Positions 10,065-18,544 of a DNA stretch of 64,000 bases are shown here, piece by piece (position 1 is the stretch's first letter; each line of letters begins with the position of its first letter). The stretch lies in assembly GCA_041743975.1 (NCBI GenBank), contig JBGTLT010000069.1, positions 62,001-126,000 of the forward strand, in the 5' to 3' direction. The notes beneath the pieces are model-generated. The model saw only the letters and a program-made list of their open reading frames with translations, had not been told where the DNA came from and made no database searches. This DNA comes from JTS-RE37 sp041743975. GTDB lineage: Bacteria; Bacteroidota; Bacteroidia; Flavobacteriales; Flavobacteriaceae. The translations under genes were made by a program, and so were the position numbers.

Positions 10065-10078
10065 CGAGTAAAAACTCG
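10065..10078 (-). terminator. Hairpin downstream of the GIY-YIG gene
   Basis: The arms CGAGT and ACTCG pair perfectly around a four-base A loop (T loop on the minus strand), 15 bp past the stop codon of the minus-strand GIY-YIG gene. The stem is short and the following T-run is poor, so termination activity is tentative. Confidence 0.4.
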
Positions 10079-10092
10079 TTATCGATATATTA

Positions 10093-10422
10093 TTATACTT
10101 CCTCATCCTTATAAGGGAATAAATTATCCAAAATATTCATATTCGGATTAATGGTTCTGATCATTACGATTTTCTTTTCCCTTCGCCAGCCTTTTATTTC
10201 CTTCTCTCTTGCAATGGCATCATGTACCCAGGTAAATACTTCATAGTACAGAAGATGCCTGCAATTATATTTTGCCGCAAATGTTTTTTTACTAACAAGA
10301 ATATTTTGCTTATGTTCAAAAAGCCTTCTGGCTAAATTATTGGTTATTCCTGTATAAAGGACAGACTTGTTCATATTAGTGATTATATAAACGTAATAGG
10401 TGTGAAAGCCGCCATTTCGCAT
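10093..10422 (-). CDS. Small single-domain GIY-YIG endonuclease (COG2827-type)
   Basis: From the ATG at 10422 the protein is 109 residues. It carries the GIY-YIG signature: YYVYIITN near the N-terminus, LYTGITNNLARRLFEHK with the catalytic arginine, and the basic IKGWRREKKIVMI segment before a C-terminal glutamate/asparagine-rich end. This is the compact nuclease class often annotated as a GIY-YIG domain protein of unknown role. An upstream in-frame GTG at 10476 would add 18 residues, but that codon belongs to the flanking repeat, so the ATG is preferred. The gene is alone, on the strand opposite the symporter, and enclosed by copies of the same short repeat on both sides. A role in moving or maintaining those repeats is an inference. 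Confidence 0.88.
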   Translation of the reverse strand: MRNGGFHTYYVYIITNMNKSVLYTGITNNLARRLFEHKQNILVSKKTFAAKYNCRHLLYYEVFTWVHDAIAREKEIKGWRREKKIVMIRTINPNMNILDNLFPYKDEEV

Positions 10423-10465
10423 TTTTGAAAATAAGAAAAAATATAGTTTCTTCCTTGCAGTGGAA

Positions 10466-10575
10466 AGATCCTTCACTTCGTTCAGGATGACAAGGGGGCG
10501 TTCAGTCCTTCACTCCGTTCAGGATGACAAGGGGCGCGTTCAGTCCTTCACTTCGTTCAGGATGACAAGGGGGGA
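10466..10575. repeat. Short palindromic repeat array, right block
   Basis: Three well-preserved copies of the TCCTTCACTTCGTTCAGGAT unit follow each other, with core positions at 10481, 10518 and 10556 (periods 37 and 38 bp). They have the same orientation as the block at 9719-10028. The array ends 2 bp before the xylA stop codon. Together the two blocks and the nuclease gene fill the whole space between the convergent symporter and xylA genes. Confidence 0.85.
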
Positions 10576-10577
10576 TT

Positions 10578-11903
10578 TTATAAATACTGATTGATAATAT
10601 TCTCAAACAGTTCCTGTTTCCCACTTTGAAGTTCAGGTTCCCCTTGTTCTTTGGCGATCTCATACAGATCTCCAAGATCCAGTTTTCCGTTTTCAAAGTC
10701 GCGCCCCTTCCCCCTATCATATGAGCTGTATCGTTTTTGGCGCAAGGATTTGTAGGGGGAGGAGGTGATGATGCGGTCAGCGATCAGGAGTGCTCGCGCA
10801 AAAATATCAGCACCTCCTATGTGGGCGTGGAAGATGTCCTCCATATCTGTAGAATTCCTTCTTAATTTTGCATCAAAATTGATGCCCCCACCCTTGAGGC
10901 CACCTGCCTGTAAAAAGCTTAGCATGGCTTCGGTTACTTCATTGAGGTTATTGGGGAACTGATCCGTATCCCAACCGTTTTGATAATCCCCCCTGTTCGC
11001 ATCGATGCTGCCAAGCATCCCCTGCGCAGCCGCCACTTCTATTTCATGTTGCATGGTATGGCTTGCGAGGGTTGCATGGTTTACTTCAAGGTTCAGTTTA
11101 AAATCATCCTGTAAACCATATTGGTGCAGGAACCCAATTACGGTAGCCGCATCAAAATCATATTGGTGTTTCATGGGCTCCATGGGTTTTGGTTCAATGA
11201 AGAAATTTCCCTTAAATCCGTGGCTGCGTGCATAGTCCCTGGCGAGCCCCAAAAAGCGACCCATGTGGTCCAGTTCCCGTTTCAGGTCGGTGTTCAAAAG
11301 GGACATATAACCTTCCCTTCCCCCCCAAAACACGTAATTTTCACCATCCAGGGCCATTGTGGCATCCAGTGCCAGTTTGATCTGTGCACCCGCCCGTGCC
11401 AGCACCCTGAAATCAGGATTGGTACTGGCTCCGTTCATATACCGCGGATTGGAAAAACAGTTGGCTGTACCCCATAACAATTTTACACCGGAGGCAGCTT
11501 TTTTCTCTTTGAGGTAATCCACAATGGCGCCCAATCGCTTTTCCGATTCACTAAAAGTGGCTCCCTCCCGTACCAGGTCAAAATCGTGGAAACAAAAATA
11601 TTCAAAGCCCAGCTTCGTGATAAACTCAAAAGCGGCATCAGCTTTTTCCCTTGCTGCATCCATGGCATCTGCAGGGAGGTCCCATGGAAAATTCTGGGTC
11701 CCCGGACCAAATGGGTCGGCACCCACACCACAGAAGCTGTGCCAGTAGGCCACAGCAAACTTGAAATGTTCCTTCATGGGCTTACCGGCCACCACATGAT
11801 CCGGATTATAGTATTTAAAGGCCATCGGGTTGTCTGATTCCTTTCCTTCATAATTGATTTGACCAATTCCCTTGTAGTATTCTTTCTTTCCTGTAAGTAT
11901 CAT
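10578..11903 (-). CDS. xylA: Xylose isomerase
   Basis: This 441-residue enzyme converts D-xylose to D-xylulose in the cytoplasm. Family hallmarks are visible: FCFHDFDL with the catalytic His/Asp, YVFWGGREGY, the metal and substrate segment FFIEPKPMEPMKHQYDFD, LEVNHATLASHT and DANRGDYQNGWDTD. Length matches the class II xylose isomerases (about 440 residues). It starts 1 bp after the xylB stop codon, so the two genes form a xylB-xylA operon. Its 3' end abuts the short-repeat array. Confidence 0.97.
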   Translation of the reverse strand: MILTGKKEYYKGIGQINYEGKESDNPMAFKYYNPDHVVAGKPMKEHFKFAVAYWHSFCGVGADPFGPGTQNFPWDLPADAMDAAREKADAAFEFITKLGFEYFCFHDFDLVREGATFSESEKRLGAIVDYLKEKKAASGVKLLWGTANCFSNPRYMNGASTNPDFRVLARAGAQIKLALDATMALDGENYVFWGGREGYMSLLNTDLKRELDHMGRFLGLARDYARSHGFKGNFFIEPKPMEPMKHQYDFDAATVIGFLHQYGLQDDFKLNLEVNHATLASHTMQHEIEVAAAQGMLGSIDANRGDYQNGWDTDQFPNNLNEVTEAMLSFLQAGGLKGGGINFDAKLRRNSTDMEDIFHAHIGGADIFARALLIADRIITSSPYKSLRQKRYSSYDRGKGRDFENGKLDLGDLYEIAKEQGEPELQSGKQELFENIINQYL

Positions 11904-11904
11904 A

Positions 11905-13389
11905 TTAGTTCTCTTTAAGCTTTAATTCAAGTTGTTTTTGCCATTTTTTGTACGCTATCTCATATGCATCCCTATCAGGGGAAGGGGAATAGGTTTTCAC
12001 ATAATCATTGTCCATTATTTGTTTTCCGAATGCCTCGAAATCTGAATCGATCAATATACACGCCCTGGCTGCCCCGATCGCTCCTGTTGTATTGTAAATT
12101 TCAATATCCTGCCCTATTAAGGTGGCCACTGTTTCGGCAAATATCGCGGAGCGGAAAAGGTTGTCGTTCCCTGCCCTGATAACCTTTGCGCCAATGCCAT
12201 CAGACCGCAGTATTCCCATCCCATATACAAAGGAAAAGGCAATGCCTTCCAAAGCTGCCCTGCAAAGATGGGCCTTGCCATGATTATTTAGGTTTATAGA
12301 GCTTATGTGGGTACCCAGGTCGAGGTTATTGAGCATACGTTCCGCACCATTGCCAAAGGGTAATATAGTAACTCCGTTCGAACCGATTGGCACCGATGCT
12401 GCAAGGGTGTTCATCTCCTCATAACCAGAAACGGCTAGATTGATAAGCAGCCAGCGGTATTGGATCCCCGCGCCGTTGATACACAGTAATTTTCCGATAC
12501 GGGGGTTGGAAAGGGTATAATTGACGTGCGCAAAATTATTGACCCGGGAGCTTTCACGAACCGAAAGGTTATCTGTTACAGCATAGATGACCCCGGACGT
12601 GCCACCTGTGGCTGCAACCTCCCCCGGCTCAAAAACATTCAGGGACAAGGCATTGTTGGGTTGATCCCCGGCCCGGTATACAACAGGTGTTCCAATTGCC
12701 AACCCGGATTCATCCGAGCCTTTTTCAGACACCCTGGACTGAACTGAAAAAGTTCCCGTGATGTCAGGCAAATGCTTCTGCAGCAAGCCATAATGTTCCA
12801 TCAGCCAGTCTGCAATCTCATTGGCCTTAAAATCCCAGAATATTCCTTCAGAAAGGCCGGATACTGTCGAGTTGATCGTACCGCTCAATTTGAATGCGAT
12901 GTAATCCCCGGGCAGCATAAATTTATGGATGCGTTCAAATAGTTCGGGCTCGTTATCCTTTACCCATTTGAGTTTGGAGGCAGTAAAGTTTGCGGGCGAG
13001 TTTAACAAGGTACCAGTGCACCGGTCGCAGCCCAGTTCCTCAAATGCCTTCTGGCCAATATCAACCGCCCTGCTATCACACCAGATAATGGCGTTGCGGA
13101 GTGGCTTGCCATCCGCGTCAACCACCACCAAACCATGCATCTGGTAGGAGATTCCAATACCGGTTATGGCCTCAGGACGGATTTTCCGTTCCACCAGGAG
13201 GGAGCGTGTAGCCGTACAAATATGCTGCCACCAGAGGTCAGGGTCCTGTTCTGCCCACCCGTTTTTCAGGGCCAGCATGCCCATTTCCTCAGCCGGTTCT
13301 GAAACTAAAGCCACCCGTTCGCCTGTGTCCGTTCTCACCAAAGCAGCCTTAATGGAGGAACTGCCGATATCGTAACCAATGTAATACAT
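11905..13389 (-). CDS. xylB: Xylulokinase
   Basis: The 494-residue FGGY-family kinase phosphorylates D-xylulose to xylulose 5-phosphate. The N-terminal phosphate-binding motif DIGSSSIKAALV, the DADGKPLRNAIIWCDSRA region with the substrate contact, and the FGGY C-terminal part (EGIAFSFVYGM, AGNDNLFRSAIFAETVA) are all present. It is the first gene of the xylB-xylA unit. A terminator separates it from susD upstream, and a plausible promoter lies between, so it is probably transcribed independently of susCD. Confidence 0.95.
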   Translation of the reverse strand: MYYIGYDIGSSSIKAALVRTDTGERVALVSEPAEEMGMLALKNGWAEQDPDLWWQHICTATRSLLVERKIRPEAITGIGISYQMHGLVVVDADGKPLRNAIIWCDSRAVDIGQKAFEELGCDRCTGTLLNSPANFTASKLKWVKDNEPELFERIHKFMLPGDYIAFKLSGTINSTVSGLSEGIFWDFKANEIADWLMEHYGLLQKHLPDITGTFSVQSRVSEKGSDESGLAIGTPVVYRAGDQPNNALSLNVFEPGEVAATGGTSGVIYAVTDNLSVRESSRVNNFAHVNYTLSNPRIGKLLCINGAGIQYRWLLINLAVSGYEEMNTLAASVPIGSNGVTILPFGNGAERMLNNLDLGTHISSINLNNHGKAHLCRAALEGIAFSFVYGMGILRSDGIGAKVIRAGNDNLFRSAIFAETVATLIGQDIEIYNTTGAIGAARACILIDSDFEAFGKQIMDNDYVKTYSPSPDRDAYEIAYKKWQKQLELKLKEN

Positions 13390-13416
13390 GAGTTGGGTTG
13401 CTAAAGTTTGGAAGGA

Positions 13417-13450
13417 TCAAGATATTGCTTTTAATTGTAGGCCACAACAA
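13417..13450 (-). promoter_or_regulatory. Possible xylBA promoter (Bacteroidota type)
   Basis: On the minus strand TTGTTG (13445-13450) is followed after 20 bp by TATCTTGA (13417-13424), close to the TTTG / TAnnTTTG pattern. The box is 27 bp before the xylB start and downstream of the susD terminator. The match is imperfect. Confidence 0.4.
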
Positions 13451-13456
13451 TGGAAA

Positions 13457-13490
13457 TGAAAAAAGCCCTGAAGGATTTACCATCAGGGCT
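13457..13490 (-). terminator. Rho-independent terminator after susD
   Basis: The arms AGCCCTGA and TCAGGGCT (13464-13490) form a perfect 8-bp stem with an 11-base loop. On the minus strand the stem is followed by TTTTTT. It lies 26 bp past the susD stop and is well placed to end the susC-susD transcript before xylB. Confidence 0.85.
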
Positions 13491-13516
13491 TCGATTAAAC
13501 ACTTAAAACTCAACTT

Positions 13517-15082
13517 TTAGTATCCGTCGTTCTGGATCAGGTTTGGATTGGATAATAAGGCATTCGTTGGAATCGGGAACAAATTCTTGGTGGCATCTCC
13601 CACGGACTCAGGGTTTTTGAATTCCCAATCCCTGGTGAACTGACCAAAGCGGACCATATCCGTCCTGCGGATCGCTTCCACATATAATTCCCTTCCCCTC
13701 TCATCGAGCAAATCGCTTTCACTGACGGAACCCAGTGGAGAAGCACCCCGGATTACCCGAAGTTCATTTACCAGGGCCGTGGCGTCTCCGCCGCCGGCAC
13801 CCCGCAAAATTGCTTCTGCCTTCATCAGGTGGGCATCAGAATACCTGAAAATGATCTCATGGCTGGTAAAGGAACCGTTTACAGGATGATATTTGATAAC
13901 ACGTATCCCGGTACGTTCGTTATTACCGACCACTCCAGGATATTCTTTTGAAAATACCAGGTCATTACCCGGACGGTCTTTTAATTTATTCCCGTTGACA
14001 TCGTATTGCTGGCCAATCAGGAAGCCATATCCTATGCCCAGGTTAGATGGATCCGCATTGGTGGCATCGGGAACCCACCCTCTTCTTTCTTCTTGTCCAT
14101 CTCCAACATTATTTGAGTTGGGATCTCCTTCGAACAGGTCGTAGAATTCGGCCAGGGTAGAAAACCCATTCCATCCACCACCTGTATTGTCCGGGGCAAC
14201 GATATTATAGTGCATTCCATTCCATATCCTGTTACCAACACCTGTTGGCAACCAGAATATGGTTTCGTTATCAGATGTTTCCTTAAAGATTTCGAAATAT
14301 CCGGTTTCCAGGGCAAAACCTTCTGCTGCAATGGCGTCAACCAGAGACACTATTTCATTCATATTACCTGAATCCGGGGTACCGGAACCGTCATAAATAT
14401 GGGCATTGAGCAGGACCCTGGCTTTCAGGAACCGGGCGGAAGCCTTGGTTCCCCTTTTAAGATCATCCAGGCTACCCGCACTAACCGAAGGCAAACCTGC
14501 GATTGCAACGTCCAGGTCACTAAGAACGAATGCAAGGGCCTCACTGCGCGATAAGATTACCGGATCAATTTCAGGGCCCTCATCAGGTGCCCTGAATGGT
14601 ACCTGCCCAAACATATCCATAATGACCCACATGGCAAAAGCGCGTACAAAACTGGCTTGTGCCACCTGCTCCGCGGAGCCGTTACTTCTGGAATCAACGA
14701 TCTCGGAAGACAGGAAAATCGTTTGGTTCCAGTCATTCCAGGTATTCAGGATATAGGCGTGGGATGCATCCCAGGTATGGTTGTGGAGTGTCCTCCATAT
14801 CCCGTTATCACCCCAGTCAGTCCCCCGGGTAGGCACCAGTTGTTCATCAGTCGCAACTTCCTGCAGTGCAAAGAAGTTGGCCTGGTCTCCCAATCGGTTC
14901 ATACCGTTAAATATATTATCAAGGGATGCAGGTACATCATCCACACCATTGAAAATAACCCCTGTGGCGGTTGATGTATCAATGATGGAATCCGTTTCCG
15001 ATATTTCAAGATTGGTACATGCGAGGATACCCACTGCGGACAGGGCCAGCAATAAATATGATCTGTATTGTTTTCTTTTCAT
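13517..15082 (-). CDS. SusD/RagB-family nutrient-binding outer-membrane lipoprotein
   Basis: The 521-residue protein starts with a lipoprotein signal (LLLALSAVGILAC, Cys22) and shows the SusD fold: an N-terminal helical TPR-like part (AQASFVRAFAMWVIMDMFGQVPF) and the C-terminal RYSDAHLMKAEAILRG and ELYVEAIRRTDMVRFGQF motifs. SusD-like proteins capture oligosaccharides at the cell surface and form a lidded complex with SusC. It lies 10 bp downstream of the SusC gene, in the same operon. The nearby GH65, GH13 and LacI genes point to maltodextrin or another alpha-glucan as ligand (inference). No SusE/F-like gene follows. Confidence 0.95.
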   Translation of the reverse strand: MKRKQYRSYLLLALSAVGILACTNLEISETDSIIDTSTATGVIFNGVDDVPASLDNIFNGMNRLGDQANFFALQEVATDEQLVPTRGTDWGDNGIWRTLHNHTWDASHAYILNTWNDWNQTIFLSSEIVDSRSNGSAEQVAQASFVRAFAMWVIMDMFGQVPFRAPDEGPEIDPVILSRSEALAFVLSDLDVAIAGLPSVSAGSLDDLKRGTKASARFLKARVLLNAHIYDGSGTPDSGNMNEIVSLVDAIAAEGFALETGYFEIFKETSDNETIFWLPTGVGNRIWNGMHYNIVAPDNTGGGWNGFSTLAEFYDLFEGDPNSNNVGDGQEERRGWVPDATNADPSNLGIGYGFLIGQQYDVNGNKLKDRPGNDLVFSKEYPGVVGNNERTGIRVIKYHPVNGSFTSHEIIFRYSDAHLMKAEAILRGAGGGDATALVNELRVIRGASPLGSVSESDLLDERGRELYVEAIRRTDMVRFGQFTRDWEFKNPESVGDATKNLFPIPTNALLSNPNLIQNDGY

Positions 15083-15092
15083 GATTTTTTTA

Positions 15093-18000
15093 TTAAAAGG
15101 TTGCGTTTAAACCAAAAGTCACTGTTCTGGGTCTTGGGAAACCTGTATAGTCAATACCGGCAGTAGGAAGTCCGTTCAGCAGGTCGCCCCCGGCAGGTTG
15201 TGAGCTGATTTCAGGATCCAATCCGCTGTAATCCGTGATTAAGAATAGATTCTGGCCCGTTAGTGACAACCTTAGACTTTTAAAGAGACCTTCTCCTGTT
15301 AGAGGCACATTATAGCCAAGGGTTGCGTTCTGCATACGAATAAAATCCCCTTTTTCCAGAAATCTTGTAGATACTTCTGCTGCGGCGCTTCCAGATTCTC
15401 CGGATGTCAATACATCCGGGGTTACGTTACGAGCGTTGGCAATAGAACCTGCTGTAAAGAAGGCGTTCCGGGTGTTGTTATAAACCGAGAACCCAAACTG
15501 GCCTGTAAGGTAAGCCGCTATGTCCCAGTTCTTATACTGTGCATTCAGTGAAAAACCTCCTGTTACATCGGGAAGTGCGTCTTCCCCAACAAAGGTCTGA
15601 ACATCCCCAATTGGCTGTCCGTTGGCATCAAATCCCTCAAACTCCCGCAGGTAATATGAAAATAATGGATACCCACCGGCAAGGATCTGTGCAAAGGCAA
15701 GGGACAAACCTTGTCCACGGATAGTTCCTGCCGGGATCTGGCCGCCAAAATCCTGAAGCTCATTTTCATTATAAGCCACATTAAAGGAAGCGTCCATATT
15801 GAAATCCTCTGACTGTACCAGGTCATATGCCAATGCAAATTCTATCCCCTGGTTCAATACTGTGGCATCAAGGTTCTGGAAGAAGAACGGCTGTGGTGAC
15901 GGCTGGGCCGCGGGGATGCTCAGTAAAAGGTCTGTTGTTTCCTTTCGGTATACATCTACAGAACCAGTTAGCCTGTCATTGCCAAACCCGAAATCAATCC
16001 CCACACCATAGGATAGCGTTTCTTCCCATTTCAATGCATTATTTACGAAGGATAGCGCCTGGGTACCCGGTATAATGATCTCGCCACCATTCTGGATCCC
16101 GGCTCCGCCAAATCGTTCCCTTCGTACAAAATTACCATATCCCAGTCCTTCCTGGTTCCCGGTGATACCGGCCCCCAACCTTATTTTCAGGGTAGATACA
16201 GCATCGCCAATAAAATTTTCTTCATTGATCTTCCACGCAAAAGCACCGGAAGGGAAGTAACCATACTGGTTGTCCGGACCAAAACGGGAAGATCCGTCAG
16301 CCCGTACGGTAGCGGTAAACAAGTATTTGTCTGCAAGGGAATAATTGATCCGTCCGAAGAAAGATTGCAATTCATCCGTAAAATCAAAGGTATCCGTAAA
16401 TATACCGCGGACGCTCAAAGGGATCACTGGTATATTATCGGTTACCGGGGCAGGGAAGAGGCGGTTGACAAAAATGCCCCCGGTGTTGGACCCTATCCCA
16501 TATTGCTGGTAACTGCCAGAGATCGTTCTTTCAATAGTGTTTGCAGCATTGACAAGGTCAGCTGCCATCGTGTTGAGGTCACTGGTAGCATAACCCCATC
16601 CTTGTATGTTCCTGCCATATCGGTGGAAGTCCTGAAAGGAATAACCCACCAGCGCATCCAGCGTGGAGTTTCCAAATTGTTTATTGTAATTGAGGGTACC
16701 TTCCAATAAGCGGTTTTCCACATTGATGTCATTGATAGCACCCCGTCCGTTTCCAGTGGTACCGTTGGATAGTCCAACTACATTGCTGCTGATCCCGGAT
16801 TCCCTGCTGGATTCGGAGTAGTCATATCCTAAAGTGACTTTGGCTTTCAATTCCGGGAGGAGGGCATATTCTGCTGAAAAATTCCCTAAAAACCGGTCTG
16901 TCCCCGAAGTACTCTGGGAAACAGCCAAAAGGTTGGATGGGCTCAACAGACCACCACCGGGGCTGAAGCCTATCCTTGTAGGCCATGTGGGATTGGCGGA
17001 ATATGCTGCACCCAACAGATCCCCGTTAAAACCTGCACTAGCAGATACCGGTGGGGATTCGTCGTTTACCCTGGAAACCGTAGTCTGCAAGGTCAGGCTG
17101 AGTTTGTCATCAAAAAAACGATGCGCCCAGTTAAGCCGGCCGGTCAACCTTTCCAGTGAGGACTCTTCCACGATACCGAATTGCTTTCCGTACCCAAAAG
17201 TGGCCCGGATATTTCCATTCCCGTAATTCTGGGAATAGGACAAGTTTTGATTTTGAGAAGCTGCAGTTCGTGTAACCACATCCTGCCAGTCTGTGTTGGC
17301 ACCAAAATCCTGGTCAGCTGCCACCCCTCCAAACTGGGCTACCCCGGCCAGGAACTGTTCCCTGTTCAAAAGGTTATATTCATCCGCAGGGGTAGAAATG
17401 CTAAGGGAAGAGCTGAATTCAAAAATACCCCCCTGGCCTGCTTTGCCACTCTTGGTTGTGATGATCACCACCCCATTGGCACCCCTTGATCCATAGATCG
17501 CAGTTGCGGAGGCATCCTTCAGGACACTGATGCTTTCAATATCAGCCGGGTTCAGGAAGTTCAGTGGATTTTTTGCAGCGCTGGATCCTATACCGAGGTT
17601 CTGTCCGGTGGCAGACGTATCGTCTCCTGCCAATGGTACGCCATCCACAACAAACAAAGGGTTGTTGTTAGACCGTACCGAGTTGGTACCCCTGATACGG
17701 AATTCGACACCTGCACCCGGTTCGCCACTTGTCTGCGTGATCTGTACCCCGGCAGTCTTGCCCTGTATCAATTGTTCCGGGGACGCTATGACCCCCCCGT
17801 TAAAATCTTCTGAATTAACTGCAGCGACCGCTCCGGTAGCATCTTTAATGGTGGTGGTACCATATCCTATGATCACTACTTCGTCAAGGGCCTCGGCATC
17901 CTCTTCCAGTGTAATATTGATGGTAGTTTGCCCATTAACGGGTATTTCAATGGTGCTATAACCTATATAACTGACAACAAGGGTAGCCGATGCTTCCACA

Positions 18001-18188
18001 TTGTTCAGGGTATAGTTACCGTCAAAATCTGATTGTGTACCATTAGTGGTACCCTTTACAAGTACACTTGCTCCTGGCAAGGGACCGTTGGCATCCGAAA
18101 CAGTACCGGATACCTCTTGCGCTTCAGCCAGTCCAAAGCATAAAAATGCCCCAACCAGCAGAAAGCTTTTGAGTAGCTTAATCTTCAT
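15093..18188 (-). CDS. SusC/RagA-family TonB-dependent outer-membrane transporter
   Basis: The 1031-residue receptor has a signal peptide ending at AEAQE, a carboxypeptidase-regulatory-like domain (VSGTVSDANGPLPGASVLVKG, about residues 26-95), a TonB-box-like segment (EALDEVVIIGYG), a plug domain with FRIRGTNS and VLKDASATAIYGSRGANGVV, and a long beta-barrel ending in aromatic FGLNATF. It imports oligosaccharides handed over by the adjacent SusD. It is the first gene of the susCD operon, and the LacI-type operator lies about 95 bp upstream of its start. Divergent catabolic genes across the intergenic region suggest an alpha-glucan substrate. Confidence 0.96.
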   Translation of the reverse strand: MKIKLLKSFLLVGAFLCFGLAEAQEVSGTVSDANGPLPGASVLVKGTTNGTQSDFDGNYTLNNVEASATLVVSYIGYSTIEIPVNGQTTINITLEEDAEALDEVVIIGYGTTTIKDATGAVAAVNSEDFNGGVIASPEQLIQGKTAGVQITQTSGEPGAGVEFRIRGTNSVRSNNNPLFVVDGVPLAGDDTSATGQNLGIGSSAAKNPLNFLNPADIESISVLKDASATAIYGSRGANGVVIITTKSGKAGQGGIFEFSSSLSISTPADEYNLLNREQFLAGVAQFGGVAADQDFGANTDWQDVVTRTAASQNQNLSYSQNYGNGNIRATFGYGKQFGIVEESSLERLTGRLNWAHRFFDDKLSLTLQTTVSRVNDESPPVSASAGFNGDLLGAAYSANPTWPTRIGFSPGGGLLSPSNLLAVSQSTSGTDRFLGNFSAEYALLPELKAKVTLGYDYSESSRESGISSNVVGLSNGTTGNGRGAINDINVENRLLEGTLNYNKQFGNSTLDALVGYSFQDFHRYGRNIQGWGYATSDLNTMAADLVNAANTIERTISGSYQQYGIGSNTGGIFVNRLFPAPVTDNIPVIPLSVRGIFTDTFDFTDELQSFFGRINYSLADKYLFTATVRADGSSRFGPDNQYGYFPSGAFAWKINEENFIGDAVSTLKIRLGAGITGNQEGLGYGNFVRRERFGGAGIQNGGEIIIPGTQALSFVNNALKWEETLSYGVGIDFGFGNDRLTGSVDVYRKETTDLLLSIPAAQPSPQPFFFQNLDATVLNQGIEFALAYDLVQSEDFNMDASFNVAYNENELQDFGGQIPAGTIRGQGLSLAFAQILAGGYPLFSYYLREFEGFDANGQPIGDVQTFVGEDALPDVTGGFSLNAQYKNWDIAAYLTGQFGFSVYNNTRNAFFTAGSIANARNVTPDVLTSGESGSAAAEVSTRFLEKGDFIRMQNATLGYNVPLTGEGLFKSLRLSLTGQNLFLITDYSGLDPEISSQPAGGDLLNGLPTAGIDYTGFPRPRTVTFGLNATF

Positions 18189-18544
18189 AAATAGTCAATT
18201 TTTGAGTTTAGTTAATTTGTTTCCGAGCTTAAACATATGTAATATAATTGTTAAATGGTAATTCACAGGCATAAGCAGTTATACGAAAACGGTTTCGTGT
18301 TAATAACTTTTATATACTGGTAAATCAATAATCAAATAGCAATTAATTTAAACAATCCGTATTGCTGGGGTGCATACATTCGTAAAAGTTTAGAACAAAT
18401 ATAACATTTTTTTAAGATAAACAACTTGTTGTGTAAGGATGTAACTATTAATGATTGCCTTCCAAAGCGTTAACCAAAACAAAAATGCAGGATTTCCTTT
18501 AATTATACTTAATTTCACTTTTCGTTTATTATGCGTGCCAAATT
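18189..18544. other. Divergent regulatory region between susC and lacI
   Basis: This 356-bp AT-rich gene-free stretch separates the susCD operon from the lacI-pgmB-GH65-GH13 operon. It holds the LacI-type operator at 18283-18298. A weak TATGTTTA box for susC is at 18230-18237 on the minus strand, 42 bp before the start. No clear TAnnTTTG box was found for lacI. No RNA gene or repeat was recognised. Confidence 0.6.
18283..18298. promoter_or_regulatory. LacI-family operator
   Basis: ACGAAAACGGTTTCGT is a 16-bp near-palindrome with a central CG and only one imperfect base pair (14 of 16 positions match the reverse complement). This is the classic form of LacI/GalR-family operators. It lies between susC and a lacI-type gene, so autoregulation and control of susCD by that regulator is a natural inference. 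Confidence 0.8.

Noticed and set aside
10502..10720. Open frame on the minus strand containing CHPERSEG-type peptide
   Set aside because: The frame is a translation of the palindromic repeats running into xylA and has no gene character.
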